Positions 54,353 through 62,785 of a stretch of DNA of 64,000 bases are shown here, in pieces (the first letter of the stretch is position 1; each line of letters begins with the position of its first letter). The DNA comes from Mesorhizobium sp. M2A.F.Ca.ET.046.03.2.1 (lineage in GTDB: Bacteria > Pseudomonadota > Alphaproteobacteria > Rhizobiales > Rhizobiaceae), in NCBI RefSeq assembly GCF_003952425.1, contig NZ_CP034449.1:620001-684000 (forward strand), in the 5' to 3' direction. The translations under genes were made by a program, and so were the position numbers. The notes beneath the pieces are model-generated. The model searched no databases and was not told the origin of the DNA. It saw nothing but the letters and a program-made list of their open reading frames with translations.

Positions 54353-55765
54353 ATGAACAGCCTGATCGGCCAATTCGATATTTCCGATGATCGCGTCAAG
54401 GAGATCGTCACCGAGACCATCAAGGGCGCCGACGACGGCGAGTTGTTCCTCGAATACAGCGAAAGCGAGGCGCTGATGTTCGACAATGGCCGGCTGAAGA
54501 CGGCCAATTTCAACACCGATCAGGGTTTCGGCCTGCGCGCCGTGGCCGGAGAGGCCACCGGCTATGCGCATTCCAGCGATCTTTCCGAAGCCTCCCTGCT
54601 GCGCGCGGCCGACGCCGTCTCGGCGGTCAAAGGCGGCTATTCCGGCACATTGGCCGGAGCACCCGCCCGTACCAACCGCCATCTCTATGGCGACGAGAAC
54701 CCCATCCCCTCGCCGTCCTTCGAGGCCAAGGCCAAGCTGTTGCAGGAGATCGACGGCTGGCTGCGCGCGAAGGATCCGCGCGTGCGGCAGGTGACGGCCT
54801 CGCTGGCAGCATCCTGGCAGCATGTCGAGATCGTGCGCGGCGACGGCCAGATCGTGCGCGACATCCGCCCGCTGGTCCGCATCAACGTCTCGGTCGTGGT
54901 CGGCAGCGGCGACCGGCAGGAGAGCGGCTCCTACGGGATGGGCGGCCGCAAGAGCTTCGGCGAGTTCGTCAGCGAGGAAAGCTGGAAGCATGCGGCAAGC
55001 GAGGCGCTGCGGCAGGCGCTGGTCAATCTCCAGGCGGTTCCCGCGCCGGCCGGGACGTTTGACATCGTGCTCTCCAGCGGCTGGCCGGGCGTGATGCTGC
55101 ATGAAGCGGTCGGCCACGGGCTCGAGGGCGATTTCAACCGCAAGAAGACATCGGCCTTCGCCGGCCTGATGGGCCAGCAGGTGGCGGCGAAGGGCGTCAC
55201 GGTTGTCGACGACGGCACCATCCCCGAGCGGCGCGGCTCGCTCACCGTCGACGACGAAGGAACGCCTTCGGCGCGCAACGTGCTGATCGAGGACGGCAAG
55301 CTCGTCGGCTACATGCAGGACCGCCAGAACGCCCGGCTGATGGGCATGAAGGCGACCGGCAACGGAAGGCGCGAGGGCTATGCGCACCAGCCGATGCCGC
55401 GCATGACCAACACCTACATGACCGCCGGAGACATGGAGCCGGAAGAGATCATCGCCTCGGTCAAGAACGGCATCTACGCCGTCTCCTTCGGCGGCGGCCA
55501 GGTCGACATCACGTCCGGCAAGTTCGTGTTCGGCTGCACCGAGGCCTATATGATCGAGAACGGCAAGGTGACACAGCCGATCAAGGGCGCGATGCTGATC
55601 GGCAACGGTCCGGACGCCATGCACCGCGTCAGCATGGTCGGCAACGACATGAAGCTCGACAACGGCATCGGCATGTGCGGCAAGGCAGGACAGGGCGTGC
55701 CGGTGGGCGTCGGCCAGCCGCATCTGCGGATGAACCAGATGACGGTGGGCGGCACCAGGGTTTGA
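54353..55765 (+). CDS. tldD: TldD metalloprotease
   Basis: A 470-residue protease subunit. The zinc motif HEAVGH is at 250-255 (HExxxH), within GWPGVMLHEAVGHGLEGDFN. Supporting segments are GLRAVAGEATGYAHSSDL and PRMTNTYMTAGDMEPEEI. With TldE it cleaves modified or unfolded peptides. TldE is not in this window. It stands alone 98 bp after the YbjN gene, divergent from nothing. Confidence 0.95.
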   Translation: MNSLIGQFDISDDRVKEIVTETIKGADDGELFLEYSESEALMFDNGRLKTANFNTDQGFGLRAVAGEATGYAHSSDLSEASLLRAADAVSAVKGGYSGTLAGAPARTNRHLYGDENPIPSPSFEAKAKLLQEIDGWLRAKDPRVRQVTASLAASWQHVEIVRGDGQIVRDIRPLVRINVSVVVGSGDRQESGSYGMGGRKSFGEFVSEESWKHAASEALRQALVNLQAVPAPAGTFDIVLSSGWPGVMLHEAVGHGLEGDFNRKKTSAFAGLMGQQVAAKGVTVVDDGTIPERRGSLTVDDEGTPSARNVLIEDGKLVGYMQDRQNARLMGMKATGNGRREGYAHQPMPRMTNTYMTAGDMEPEEIIASVKNGIYAVSFGGGQVDITSGKFVFGCTEAYMIENGKVTQPIKGAMLIGNGPDAMHRVSMVGNDMKLDNGIGMCGKAGQGVPVGVGQPHLRMNQMTVGGTRV

Positions 55766-56121
55766 GGCGCTGGGCACGTCCCGCTATTCTCGCGTGCCTG
55801 CGGTGCTCACCCCACGGAGTCCACAATGTCGAAATCCGAAAGCCCATCAGAGGGCGCTGATCTGAAACCGGCAACGCCCTTTGCCCCGACGCGGCCAAAG
55901 GACGTGTTTGGTAGCCTACGGCCCCCCTGGCAAGCCAAAAACGCTGGAGGATATCGACACCGCCCTGCTAGCTGAAGCGCAGCGGCGCCAAACTGCCGTT
56001 TGAGACCGGTCTGCGGCAGCCTTCGCCCAACGCAAAACACAATCGCGTTAGAACATTATTAATTGTTCAGTTGCCTTGGCCTGCCTTTGCGCATTAGCCT
56101 GCGGCCAGTCTTCTCGTTGCG
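55766..56121. other. Intergenic stretch with a broken small reading frame
   Basis: A 356-base gap between tldD and the cysteine proteinase gene. It contains the apparently frameshifted small ORF at 55826-56003, listed separately. The final 100 bases are more AT-rich (TTAGAACATTATTAATTG) and probably contain the promoter of the proteinase gene. Nothing else is supported. Confidence 0.4.
55826..56003 (+). pseudogene. Small reading frame broken by a one-base shift
   Basis: From ATG 55826, behind GGAG, the frame reads MSKSESPSEGADLKPATP to KDVFG and soon stops at 55975. A shift of one base near 55916 gives AYGPPGKPKTLEDIDT and ends EAQRRQTAV at 56003. Joined, this would be about 59 residues. The last part resembles the C-terminal tails of AbrB/MazE-type antitoxins (acidic TLEDID-like segment), but the N-terminal DNA-binding domain is absent. 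It may be an antitoxin remnant or a small rhizobial protein. Confidence 0.3.
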
Positions 56122-56802
56122 GTGGTGTCGGTAGTGCAGCATTCCCCAGGCGTCCTGACCTCTTCCCTCTTCCTTGGTTTTGCGTTGATCGGCGCGACTT
56201 CGCTACAAGCAGGCCCTGCGGCGGCGCAATCGTCGCTGTTCAAGCTAGCGTCGACACGACCTGCCGCCAGTTCCGCCACTGTCGGCGCAAGCACCAGCGT
56301 TCCTTATGGCTGGCTCGACTTCTGTCATCGTCGGCCGAAAGAATGCAAGGTGCCTGCCCTGCCGGCCGCCAGCGTCAAGCTGACAGCGCGGAACATGAGC
56401 ATCCTCAAGCGGGTGAACCAGAAGGCGAACCGCTCGATCAAGCCCGTCAGCAACTACGATCACTGGGGCACGATGATGGACCACTGGGACTATCCCGTGG
56501 ACGGCAAGGGCGATTGCAAGATTTACGCGCTCTACAAGCGCAAGCTTCTTCAGGAAGCAGGATTTCCCCGGCAGGCATTGCTGATGACGGTGGTTCGCGA
56601 CCTGCACAACGAGGGCCATACCATCCTGACGGTGAAGACCGACAAGGGCGATCTCATCCTTGACAATCTGGTCGACGAGGTCAGGCCCTGGAACGCAACT
56701 GGCTATTATTTCCTGAAACGGCAGTCGCAGCAGAACCCGAACACCTGGGTTTCGATCAACCAGCGTGGCGGCACTGCAAAGCGGCTATCGCCGAGCTCAT
56801 AG
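56122..56802 (+). CDS. Bacterial transglutaminase-like cysteine proteinase (BTLCP)
   Basis: A 226-residue exported protein starting with GTG. A signal peptide (about 1-35; LFLGFALIGATSLQAGPAAA) precedes a BTLCP domain. The catalytic triad is Cys132 (DGKGDCKIYALYKR), His166 (NEGHTILTV) and Asp181 (LILDNLVDEV). Family homologues include the LapG-type periplasmic protease, although this one carries the shorter BTLCP/DUF920 form. It converges on the pseudo-caspase gene at 56933. Confidence 0.88.
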   Translation: MVSVVQHSPGVLTSSLFLGFALIGATSLQAGPAAAQSSLFKLASTRPAASSATVGASTSVPYGWLDFCHRRPKECKVPALPAASVKLTARNMSILKRVNQKANRSIKPVSNYDHWGTMMDHWDYPVDGKGDCKIYALYKRKLLQEAGFPRQALLMTVVRDLHNEGHTILTVKTDKGDLILDNLVDEVRPWNATGYYFLKRQSQQNPNTWVSINQRGGTAKRLSPSS

Positions 56803-56932
56803 GTCGGATTGTCCGCCTGTCCCGTTCAGCCAGCATCGGCTGAAGCGCCGCGAGCCAGCGATCTCTTGATTTGCAGGCGATGAGCCGGGAAACCCCGGCC
56901 CATCGACGGAGAATTGCTGTCCAACCCTGCCG

Positions 56933-59569
56933 CTATTGTTTGCAGGGCGGCTCGCCCGGCTTGCCGCAGGCGAATTTCTTGTTGTTACCCTGCGGCGGTT
57001 GTTCCTTGGGCTGTTGTGGCAGACGCCGCGCCTGAGCGTTGGGGTTTTCCTGTAGCTTGAGCTGGCGCTGCACATTCTCGTTCGGTCGGTTGACCTTGAA
57101 GTTGCGCTGGACGTTGACTTCGGGGCCGACGGAACCTTCCTCGTTCTGCGGCCTGCGGAACTTCCTGGCCCGGTCGTTCCCGCCGGCGGAGCCCTGATTC
57201 TCGCCGGAGAAGACATCCGGATTGTTCTTCCTGAGCCGCTTCTGCATACTCGGCCCATTGTCGGCCGGCTCACCATTGACGGTCGGCGGTCTGCGGACCT
57301 TCTTGACGTTCCTGTCGATCGAGCCCTGGTCGGAGAACCCGTCCGGATTGTTCCTCCTCAGGTGCTTCCGCACGCTCGGCCGGTTGTCAGCCGGCTCACC
57401 ATTGACGGTCGGCAGCTTGCCGAATTTTCTGCCTTTGTCGTTTCTGTTGGCCGAGCCCTGATCGCCTGGCTCGACTATGGACCGGCCGGCTGACAAATCC
57501 TTGCGCATCAGCCTTTTCGGTTTGCCGTTGCCCTGGTCGGACAACGCGTTGGGATTGTTCTTCCTTAACTTCTCCCGTGAGTTGAGTCCGTTGTCGGCCG
57601 GTAAGCCGTTGACGGTCGGCAGTTTGCGGAATTTCTTGCCCTTCCGCTGATCCGTGCCCTGCACTCCGGTCGCCGCGGCGCCGGCATTTCCCGTCGCCTC
57701 CTGGTTGCCCTCCACAATGCCTTGCTTGCCAAGCAGCTTCCTCGACCTGTCGTTGAGCAGATTCCGGCCGTTGAGCACCGGCTTGCCGTTGACGAGCGGC
57801 AGCGTTTTGCCATCGGCTCCCGGCAAGGCGTGGTCGGTTCCGAGCTTGCGGGTGGACAGGTTCTTCGACAGCGGACGCGCAGCACCAGGCTGCTGGCCCT
57901 GCGTCACACCCTGACCGGGCTTCAGCGGCAAGGCGCCCTGATTCTGGTTGAACTGGGCCTGACCGGATACGGCCGCCCTCTTCTTCAAGAGCGGCGGCAG
58001 CGCGATCCTGGCCGCCAGCGTCGCGCCGGCACCGATGGCAGCTCCGGTCATTTTCTGGCCGGTGGTGAGGCCGCCCTCTGCATTGCCGTCTGGCTGCCCG
58101 GCCTGATTGGCGGTCTCGTTGCGGATCGTGGTGTTATTGATGTTGTTGATGACGGTCGTGTTGTGGATGTTGTTGAAAATGATGTTGTCCGGCGGCGGCA
58201 CGATGTCACGCGGCGGCCTGACCCAGACCGGCACGGGGACGAAGACCGGCGTCGGCAGGACGTAAACATCGACTGGCGGCGGAGGCGGCGGCAGCACGAC
58301 AAAGTCCGGCGGTGGAGGAGGTAGGAATATCACGTCGACCGGCGGCGGAGGCTCGAAATCGAAATCGGGATCGTCGAAATAGAGCACCGGCCTATCGACA
58401 TAGACGATTTCCTCCTCCGGCGGCGGCGGCACATCGTACACGATGACTGTAAAGCTCGCCGGTGGCTCGAGCTCGGCGTCGAAATGCTCCAGCCGGCGCC
58501 GCGCGTCCCAGGCATGCGGCCCGTGCGGATAGCGTTCGAGATAGGACCAGTAGGCCTCAGGCGTGTCCCGCAGCCATGTTTCACGCCAGGTGATCGCCTC
58601 GCGCCGCGCCGCGATGATGGCGCGCACGCGTTTGGCCATTGGGTCGTGCGGATAGGCGACGATGAAATCCTCGTAGCCGCGCATCGTGTCGCGATCGAGT
58701 GCCGCGAGATAGGCGTCGTGCGCATTGAAGTCGCGGATCGCCCTGGTCCGGTTAGTCCGTTCTTCGGCCTCGGAAACCTTCGGCGGCGGCGCGTCCGGAG
58801 CGCGCTCGAAGAAGACGAAAGGCACGTCGATCTTCGAGACATCCCATGGGATTTCGGCGCCCTGCGTCACCTCGTTGACGCGCAGCCGCGTGCGGTCGAA
58901 AACCTCATCGAGCGACAAGCCGCCGTCGCGCATCATCTCGGCGAGCGCCTGGGCATAGGCGCCGTATGGGCCCTCACCTTCCGGCGCAACCGTTCCGGGA
59001 GCGGCGTTGAACGCGATCAGCATATTGGGCTCGGGGTCGACCAGCGCCAGCCCGCTGGCCAGCGGCTGGCTCATTTTTGGGAGGGCATTCGGCCGGGCCG
59101 CGTCGAGGACGACTATATTAACCTTCGTCGGCAGTCCGGCCAGCGACTTGGTGATATCGGAGAGCCGCATGGCCTGGAGCGGCACGTCGGCCGGATTGGC
59201 GATCTGGGCATCGACCGGCAAGAAGTAGTTCTCGCCTTCGAACTGCACGCCACGGCCGGCGAGGTACACGAAAACGGTAGCGTCCGGACCGGCGGCGGAA
59301 ACTTTCGCAAGGAAATCACGCAGCGCGCCACGCAGCGATTCCTGGTCGACATCGCGCGCGCCGACCACATCGAACCCGGCTGCTTGCAGGGTCTGCGCGA
59401 TCAGACCGGCGTCGTTCGCGGAGGTGACCAACGCATCGGACGGATAGGCGGCGTTGCCGATGACGAAAGCGAGACGTTTCTGCTGTTGCGCGAGCACATC
59501 GGTCGCGGAGGCGACGGTGAACGCGATGAGAAGAACGAGAAGACCGATGACTTTCCGAAGCGAGAGCAT
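56933..59569 (-). CDS. Exported caspase-fold protein with degenerate catalytic residues
   Basis: An 878-residue protein. A signal peptide (1-28; LLVLLIAFTVASATDVLAQ) is followed by a caspase (C14-type) fold at 31-255. The catalytic His position reads AGRG (Arg106) where active members have SGHG, and the catalytic Cys position reads LDAARP (Ala158) where active members have DACR. The protein is probably proteolytically inactive. After a helical part (260-365) comes a proline-rich stretch (380-460; PPPPP blocks), an Asn-rich stretch, a Gly-rich hydrophobic segment (AAIGAGATLAARIALPP) and a basic repeat tail. The start ATG at 59569 has AAGGATGG upstream; 59599 is an alternative. Confidence 0.85.
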   Translation of the reverse strand: MLSLRKVIGLLVLLIAFTVASATDVLAQQQKRLAFVIGNAAYPSDALVTSANDAGLIAQTLQAAGFDVVGARDVDQESLRGALRDFLAKVSAAGPDATVFVYLAGRGVQFEGENYFLPVDAQIANPADVPLQAMRLSDITKSLAGLPTKVNIVVLDAARPNALPKMSQPLASGLALVDPEPNMLIAFNAAPGTVAPEGEGPYGAYAQALAEMMRDGGLSLDEVFDRTRLRVNEVTQGAEIPWDVSKIDVPFVFFERAPDAPPPKVSEAEERTNRTRAIRDFNAHDAYLAALDRDTMRGYEDFIVAYPHDPMAKRVRAIIAARREAITWRETWLRDTPEAYWSYLERYPHGPHAWDARRRLEHFDAELEPPASFTVIVYDVPPPPEEEIVYVDRPVLYFDDPDFDFEPPPPVDVIFLPPPPPDFVVLPPPPPPVDVYVLPTPVFVPVPVWVRPPRDIVPPPDNIIFNNIHNTTVINNINNTTIRNETANQAGQPDGNAEGGLTTGQKMTGAAIGAGATLAARIALPPLLKKRAAVSGQAQFNQNQGALPLKPGQGVTQGQQPGAARPLSKNLSTRKLGTDHALPGADGKTLPLVNGKPVLNGRNLLNDRSRKLLGKQGIVEGNQEATGNAGAAATGVQGTDQRKGKKFRKLPTVNGLPADNGLNSREKLRKNNPNALSDQGNGKPKRLMRKDLSAGRSIVEPGDQGSANRNDKGRKFGKLPTVNGEPADNRPSVRKHLRRNNPDGFSDQGSIDRNVKKVRRPPTVNGEPADNGPSMQKRLRKNNPDVFSGENQGSAGGNDRARKFRRPQNEEGSVGPEVNVQRNFKVNRPNENVQRQLKLQENPNAQARRLPQQPKEQPPQGNNKKFACGKPGEPPCKQ
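57258..57622. repeat. Tandem repeats within the tail of the pseudo-caspase gene
   Basis: Three near-identical blocks of about 31 bases start at 57258, 57384 and 57591, each encoding TVNGEPADN or TVNGLPADN in the minus-strand protein. The protein repeat unit is about 40 residues: KLPTVNGxPADN, then RKxLRxNNPD, then SDQG. Spacing varies, so the repeat unit has diverged between copies. A weaker partial copy precedes it in the protein (TLPLVNGKPV). Confidence 0.75.
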
Positions 59570-59737
59570 AGCAATTCGCCATCCTTGTTCGCCATCCATC
59601 CCACGCGATAACGCCGGGGAGGCAGGAATGTTTCCCTAACAGCGAAATTAAGGTCCGGCAAAAAGGCGGCTTTAGGGCGCGATTTCACCGAAAGAACAGA
59701 GACTTCACAATTTTTCCAGCGAACCTCCGGCAGTCGA

Positions 59738-60979
59738 CTAGCGCCGCCGCTTCGGCTTCTCCAGCAAGGCCACGGCCTCGACATGCGACGACCACAGGAA
59801 CTGGTCGATCGGGGTGACACTTTTCAGCGTATAGCCGCCGTCGAGAAGGATGCGCAAATCCCGCGCCAGCGTCACCGGATTGCAGGACACGGCGGCGACC
59901 AGCGGTACGTCGGAGCGGGCGATCTGCTTCGACTGATCCTCGGCGCCGGCGCGCGGCGGGTCGAAGACCAGGCCGTCAAAGGCGTTCAACTCCTTGAAGG
60001 TCAGCGGCCTGCGGAACAGGTCGCGGCGTTCGCTGGTCACCCGCCTCAGGCCGGTGGCGAAGCGGTAGGCGCGATCGAGCGCGGCAAGTGCCGCGGCTTC
60101 GCCTTCGACGGCATGAACCTCGGATTTTGCCGCCAGCCGGAGCGCGAAGCTGCCGCAGCCGGCAAACAGATCCGCGACCTTCTTGGCGCGCGACAGATGC
60201 TGGCCGACTAGGCCGGCCATCGCCTGCTCAGCGGCTTCCGTCGCCTGCAGGAAGGCGCCAGGCGGCACGGCCACGGCGACCGGTCCGAACTGCACCACCG
60301 GCTTCTTCGGCTCGACCACGATCTCGCCGTCGACGGAAAGCCGCGCCAGGCCCTCGGCCATGACGAAGTTGGAGGCGATGCGCCGCTGGTGGTCGCCAAG
60401 CATGCCGGCCTCATGGACGGCAATGTCGAGGCCGGAAGCGGTGACGGTCACCGTCATATGAAAGGCTTTCGGCGTGGCGCAGACCAATCCGGCCAGGGCG
60501 CGCAACTTAGCGAGCGCCGAGACGATCGCCGGCAGCGAGATCGGGCATTCCTCGATCGGGATGATCTCCGAAGACAAAGCGCGCACGAAGCCGAGCAGCA
60601 TGCCGGCCTCGGTGCGCCGGGCGCTGAAGGTGACACGGCGGCGGCTGTGCGGCGCGCACGGCACCAGCGCGGCGACCTCGCAAGCGATACCCTTGGCCTT
60701 CAGCGCCTGCACGACTTTTTCGCGCTTCCATTCCTGATAGGCTGCGGCCTCGTAGTGCTGCAGCGCGCAGCCGCCGCATTCGGTGAAATGGCGGCAGGCC
60801 GGGTCGGTCCTGAGCGCCGAGGCTTCCAGCACCGACATCAGCGTGGCGCGGTCCTTCTGGCGCGCGGCGGTGACTGTCTCGCCCGGCAGCGTGAACGGGA
60901 CAAAAACCTCCCCGCCCTCGGCGTTGGCAATGCCGTCGCCCTGGGAGCCCAGCCTGGCGATGGTGAAGCGTGTGCTCAT
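59738..60979 (-). CDS. 23S rRNA (uracil-5-)-methyltransferase, TrmA/RlmD type
   Basis: A 413-residue RNA m5U methyltransferase. A TRAM-like N-terminus (GSQGDGIANAEGGEVFVPF) precedes an iron-sulfur motif (CRHFTECGGCALQHY). The SAM site is in VADLFAGCGSFALRLAAKSE; FDPPRAG and VSCNPVTLARDL carry the catalytic Cys and binding loop. It likely modifies 23S rRNA. Its ATG overlaps tlyA by 4 bp. Confidence 0.93.
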   Translation of the reverse strand: MSTRFTIARLGSQGDGIANAEGGEVFVPFTLPGETVTAARQKDRATLMSVLEASALRTDPACRHFTECGGCALQHYEAAAYQEWKREKVVQALKAKGIACEVAALVPCAPHSRRRVTFSARRTEAGMLLGFVRALSSEIIPIEECPISLPAIVSALAKLRALAGLVCATPKAFHMTVTVTASGLDIAVHEAGMLGDHQRRIASNFVMAEGLARLSVDGEIVVEPKKPVVQFGPVAVAVPPGAFLQATEAAEQAMAGLVGQHLSRAKKVADLFAGCGSFALRLAAKSEVHAVEGEAAALAALDRAYRFATGLRRVTSERRDLFRRPLTFKELNAFDGLVFDPPRAGAEDQSKQIARSDVPLVAAVSCNPVTLARDLRILLDGGYTLKSVTPIDQFLWSSHVEAVALLEKPKRRR

Positions 60980-61749
60980 CCCGAACCGGCGTCCTTTATG
61001 GCGGCGAGCAGGAACTCGCGGTTGCCGTCGCCGCCTTCGATCGGCGACGGGTGAAGTCCCAGCACGCGCCAGCCGAGAATGCCGGCGAGCCAATCGCGCA
61101 GATTCCCGGCAATGCGCTCGGCATCGCCTGGATCCTTCAGCATGCCGCCCTTGCCGATCGCCTCGCGGCCGGCCTCGAATTGCGGCTTGACCAGAAGGAC
61201 TGCCCTGGCGCCCTCGCCCGCCAGCTCAAGCGCCGGCGGCAGCGCCAGCTTCAGCGAGATGAAGCTGACGTCGCAGACAAGGAAATCCGGAACGCGGCCG
61301 CCGAGATCGGCTGCCGTCAATTCTCGGGCGTTCAGCCCTTCGATCATCGTCACGCGCGGGTCCCCGGCAATCTCGGGATGGATCTGGCCGTGGCCGACAT
61401 CGATCGCGGTGACATGCGCCGCGCCTCGCTCCAGCAGCACCTGGGTGAAGCCGCCGGTCGAAGCGCCGATGTCGAGCGCCTCGCCGCCGGAAGGATCGAG
61501 GCCGAAACGGTCGAGGCCGGCGATCAGTTTCAACGCCGCCCGCGACACATAGGCCTGGGCCGGATCGTCGATGGCGACCAGGCAGTCCGGTGCAACGGGC
61601 TGGCCGGGCTTGCGGGCAATTGTGCCGTCAACCGTCACCGTGCCGCGCTCGATCGCGTCGCGGGCGCGCGAGCGGCTGGCAAACAGGCCGCGCCCGACGA
61701 GCAATTCGTCGAGCCGCTGGCGCCGGCTTAATGGCAAAGGGGAACTCAT
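60976..61749 (-). CDS. tlyA: TlyA-family rRNA methyltransferase / hemolysin-like protein
   Basis: A 257-residue protein. An S4 RNA-binding domain (about 8-65; RQRLDELLVGRGLFASRSRA) precedes an FtsJ-like methyltransferase domain with GGEALDIGASTGGFTQVLL as SAM site and VCDVSFISLKLALP. Mycobacterial TlyA methylates 16S and 23S rRNA; the same is likely here. It is directly upstream of, and overlaps, the uracil methyltransferase gene. Confidence 0.93.
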   Translation of the reverse strand: MSSPLPLSRRQRLDELLVGRGLFASRSRARDAIERGTVTVDGTIARKPGQPVAPDCLVAIDDPAQAYVSRAALKLIAGLDRFGLDPSGGEALDIGASTGGFTQVLLERGAAHVTAIDVGHGQIHPEIAGDPRVTMIEGLNARELTAADLGGRVPDFLVCDVSFISLKLALPPALELAGEGARAVLLVKPQFEAGREAIGKGGMLKDPGDAERIAGNLRDWLAGILGWRVLGLHPSPIEGGDGNREFLLAAIKDAGSG

Positions 61750-61849
61750 CGGCCTTCATTGGCGAAAGCCGGGCGCGAACGCAATGGGTTTGAATACGGC
61801 GCAAGAGGCTGCAGAATGCCGCCACGCAGGCTGTCGATCGGAGGTGTCG

Positions 61850-62251
61850 ATGCTGAAGGGAACTTGTCATTGCGGCGCGGCCCGCTGGACGCTGGAAGGC
61901 GATCCCGGTGGGATCACCGCCTGCAACTGCACGCTTTGCCGCCGCTACGGCGCCCTCTGGGCGTATGACTATCTCGACGAGCGCATCCGCATCGCGGGAC
62001 CGCTGAAGTCCTATACGCGCGCCGAGGTGACGGAGCCCGCGCTGGAAATCCTGTTCTGCCCGACCTGCGCCTGCGTGGTCGCCTGGCGCGGCCTGCGCGC
62101 GGCCAAGAGCGGCCGCACGCGCATCGCCGTCAATGTCAGGCTGGCGCCGCCGGAGGAAGTCGCCCACCTGCCGATCGACCATTTCGATGGCCTCGACACA
62201 TTCGACGACCTGCCGCGCGACGGCCGCTGCGTGCGCGATGTGTGGTTTTAG
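61850..62251 (+). CDS. GFA-family protein
   Basis: A 133-residue protein with the zinc motifs of the GFA (glutathione-dependent formaldehyde-activating) family: CHCGA near the start, CNCTLCRRYG and CPTCAC further on. Most members outside the original Gfa enzyme have unknown substrates. GGAGG lies five bases before the ATG. Its 3' end overlaps the convergent small gene by 4 bp. Confidence 0.88.
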   Translation: MLKGTCHCGAARWTLEGDPGGITACNCTLCRRYGALWAYDYLDERIRIAGPLKSYTRAEVTEPALEILFCPTCACVVAWRGLRAAKSGRTRIAVNVRLAPPEEVAHLPIDHFDGLDTFDDLPRDGRCVRDVWF

Positions 62252-62535
62252 AAAACGGTCCGGGAGACGCGGCGCTCGACAGCCGGTGTCAGGCCGTCAT
62301 TGCCGGAGGCTTCCTTGCGCGGCGGTTCAACCGGAGTGGGTGCGACGGGCGTAGCATCCGGCGGCATGACGAGTTGAGGCCTCTGCTTGTAGGAGAAGCC
62401 GCCGCGGATGCTGCCCATCTTGGCGGCGACGATGTCCATCGCCGCCTTTTCGATATTGCGGTCGTAACGCGTTTCGGCTGTCGCCGGCGCGGCCATGGCG
62501 GCCAGCAAGGCCGTGCCGCAAAAAAACGACTTCAT
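62248..62535 (-). CDS. Small exported protein of unknown function
   Basis: A 95-residue protein beginning MKSFFCGTALLAAMAAPATA, a clear signal peptide, then AETRYDRNIEKAAMDIVAA and a Pro-rich middle (VMPPDATPVAPTPVEPP). AGGGG lies nine bases before the ATG at 62535. It has no family I recognise. It is probably periplasmic and perhaps Rhizobiales-specific. The composite palindromic repeat lies just upstream. Confidence 0.65.
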   Translation of the reverse strand: MKSFFCGTALLAAMAAPATAETRYDRNIEKAAMDIVAAKMGSIRGGFSYKQRPQLVMPPDATPVAPTPVEPPRKEASGNDGLTPAVERRVSRTVF

Positions 62536-62552
62536 TGTTCTTATCCCCTGCC

Positions 62553-62653
62553 TAGAGCGTTTCACCGTTTCAGCGAAATGGCGAACCGCTCTATCCCTTT
62601 GTTTTTATGCAATTCCGGGCGGAAAACCGCTCACTCTTTTCCTTAATTGCTCT
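62553..62653. repeat. RIME-like composite palindromic repeat
   Basis: This 101-bp block holds two palindromes. The first (62553-62593) runs from TAGAGCG to CGCTCTA with TTTCAGCGAAA at its centre. The second (62609-62653) begins GCAATTCCGG, contains GGAAAACCGCT and ends AATTGCTCT. This two-palindrome plan and size match the rhizobial RIME type of intergenic element. The second palindrome is shared with 47515-47559. Confidence 0.6.
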
Positions 62654-62785
62654 GGGGCCAAGGTCTTAGCAGGGCGCCGTTGAAAATCGGCCAAGAGACA
62701 GGGTAAGCGAACCGCCAAACGGAAGCGTTAACAAAAGCTTACGGCCGGAAGCCGGCAAACCGATTCAGCGTGTTGAAGTCCTGAT

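Noticed and set aside
54275..55777. Open minus strand frame of about 500 codons
   Set aside because: It is antisense to tldD, which has the HExxxH motif.
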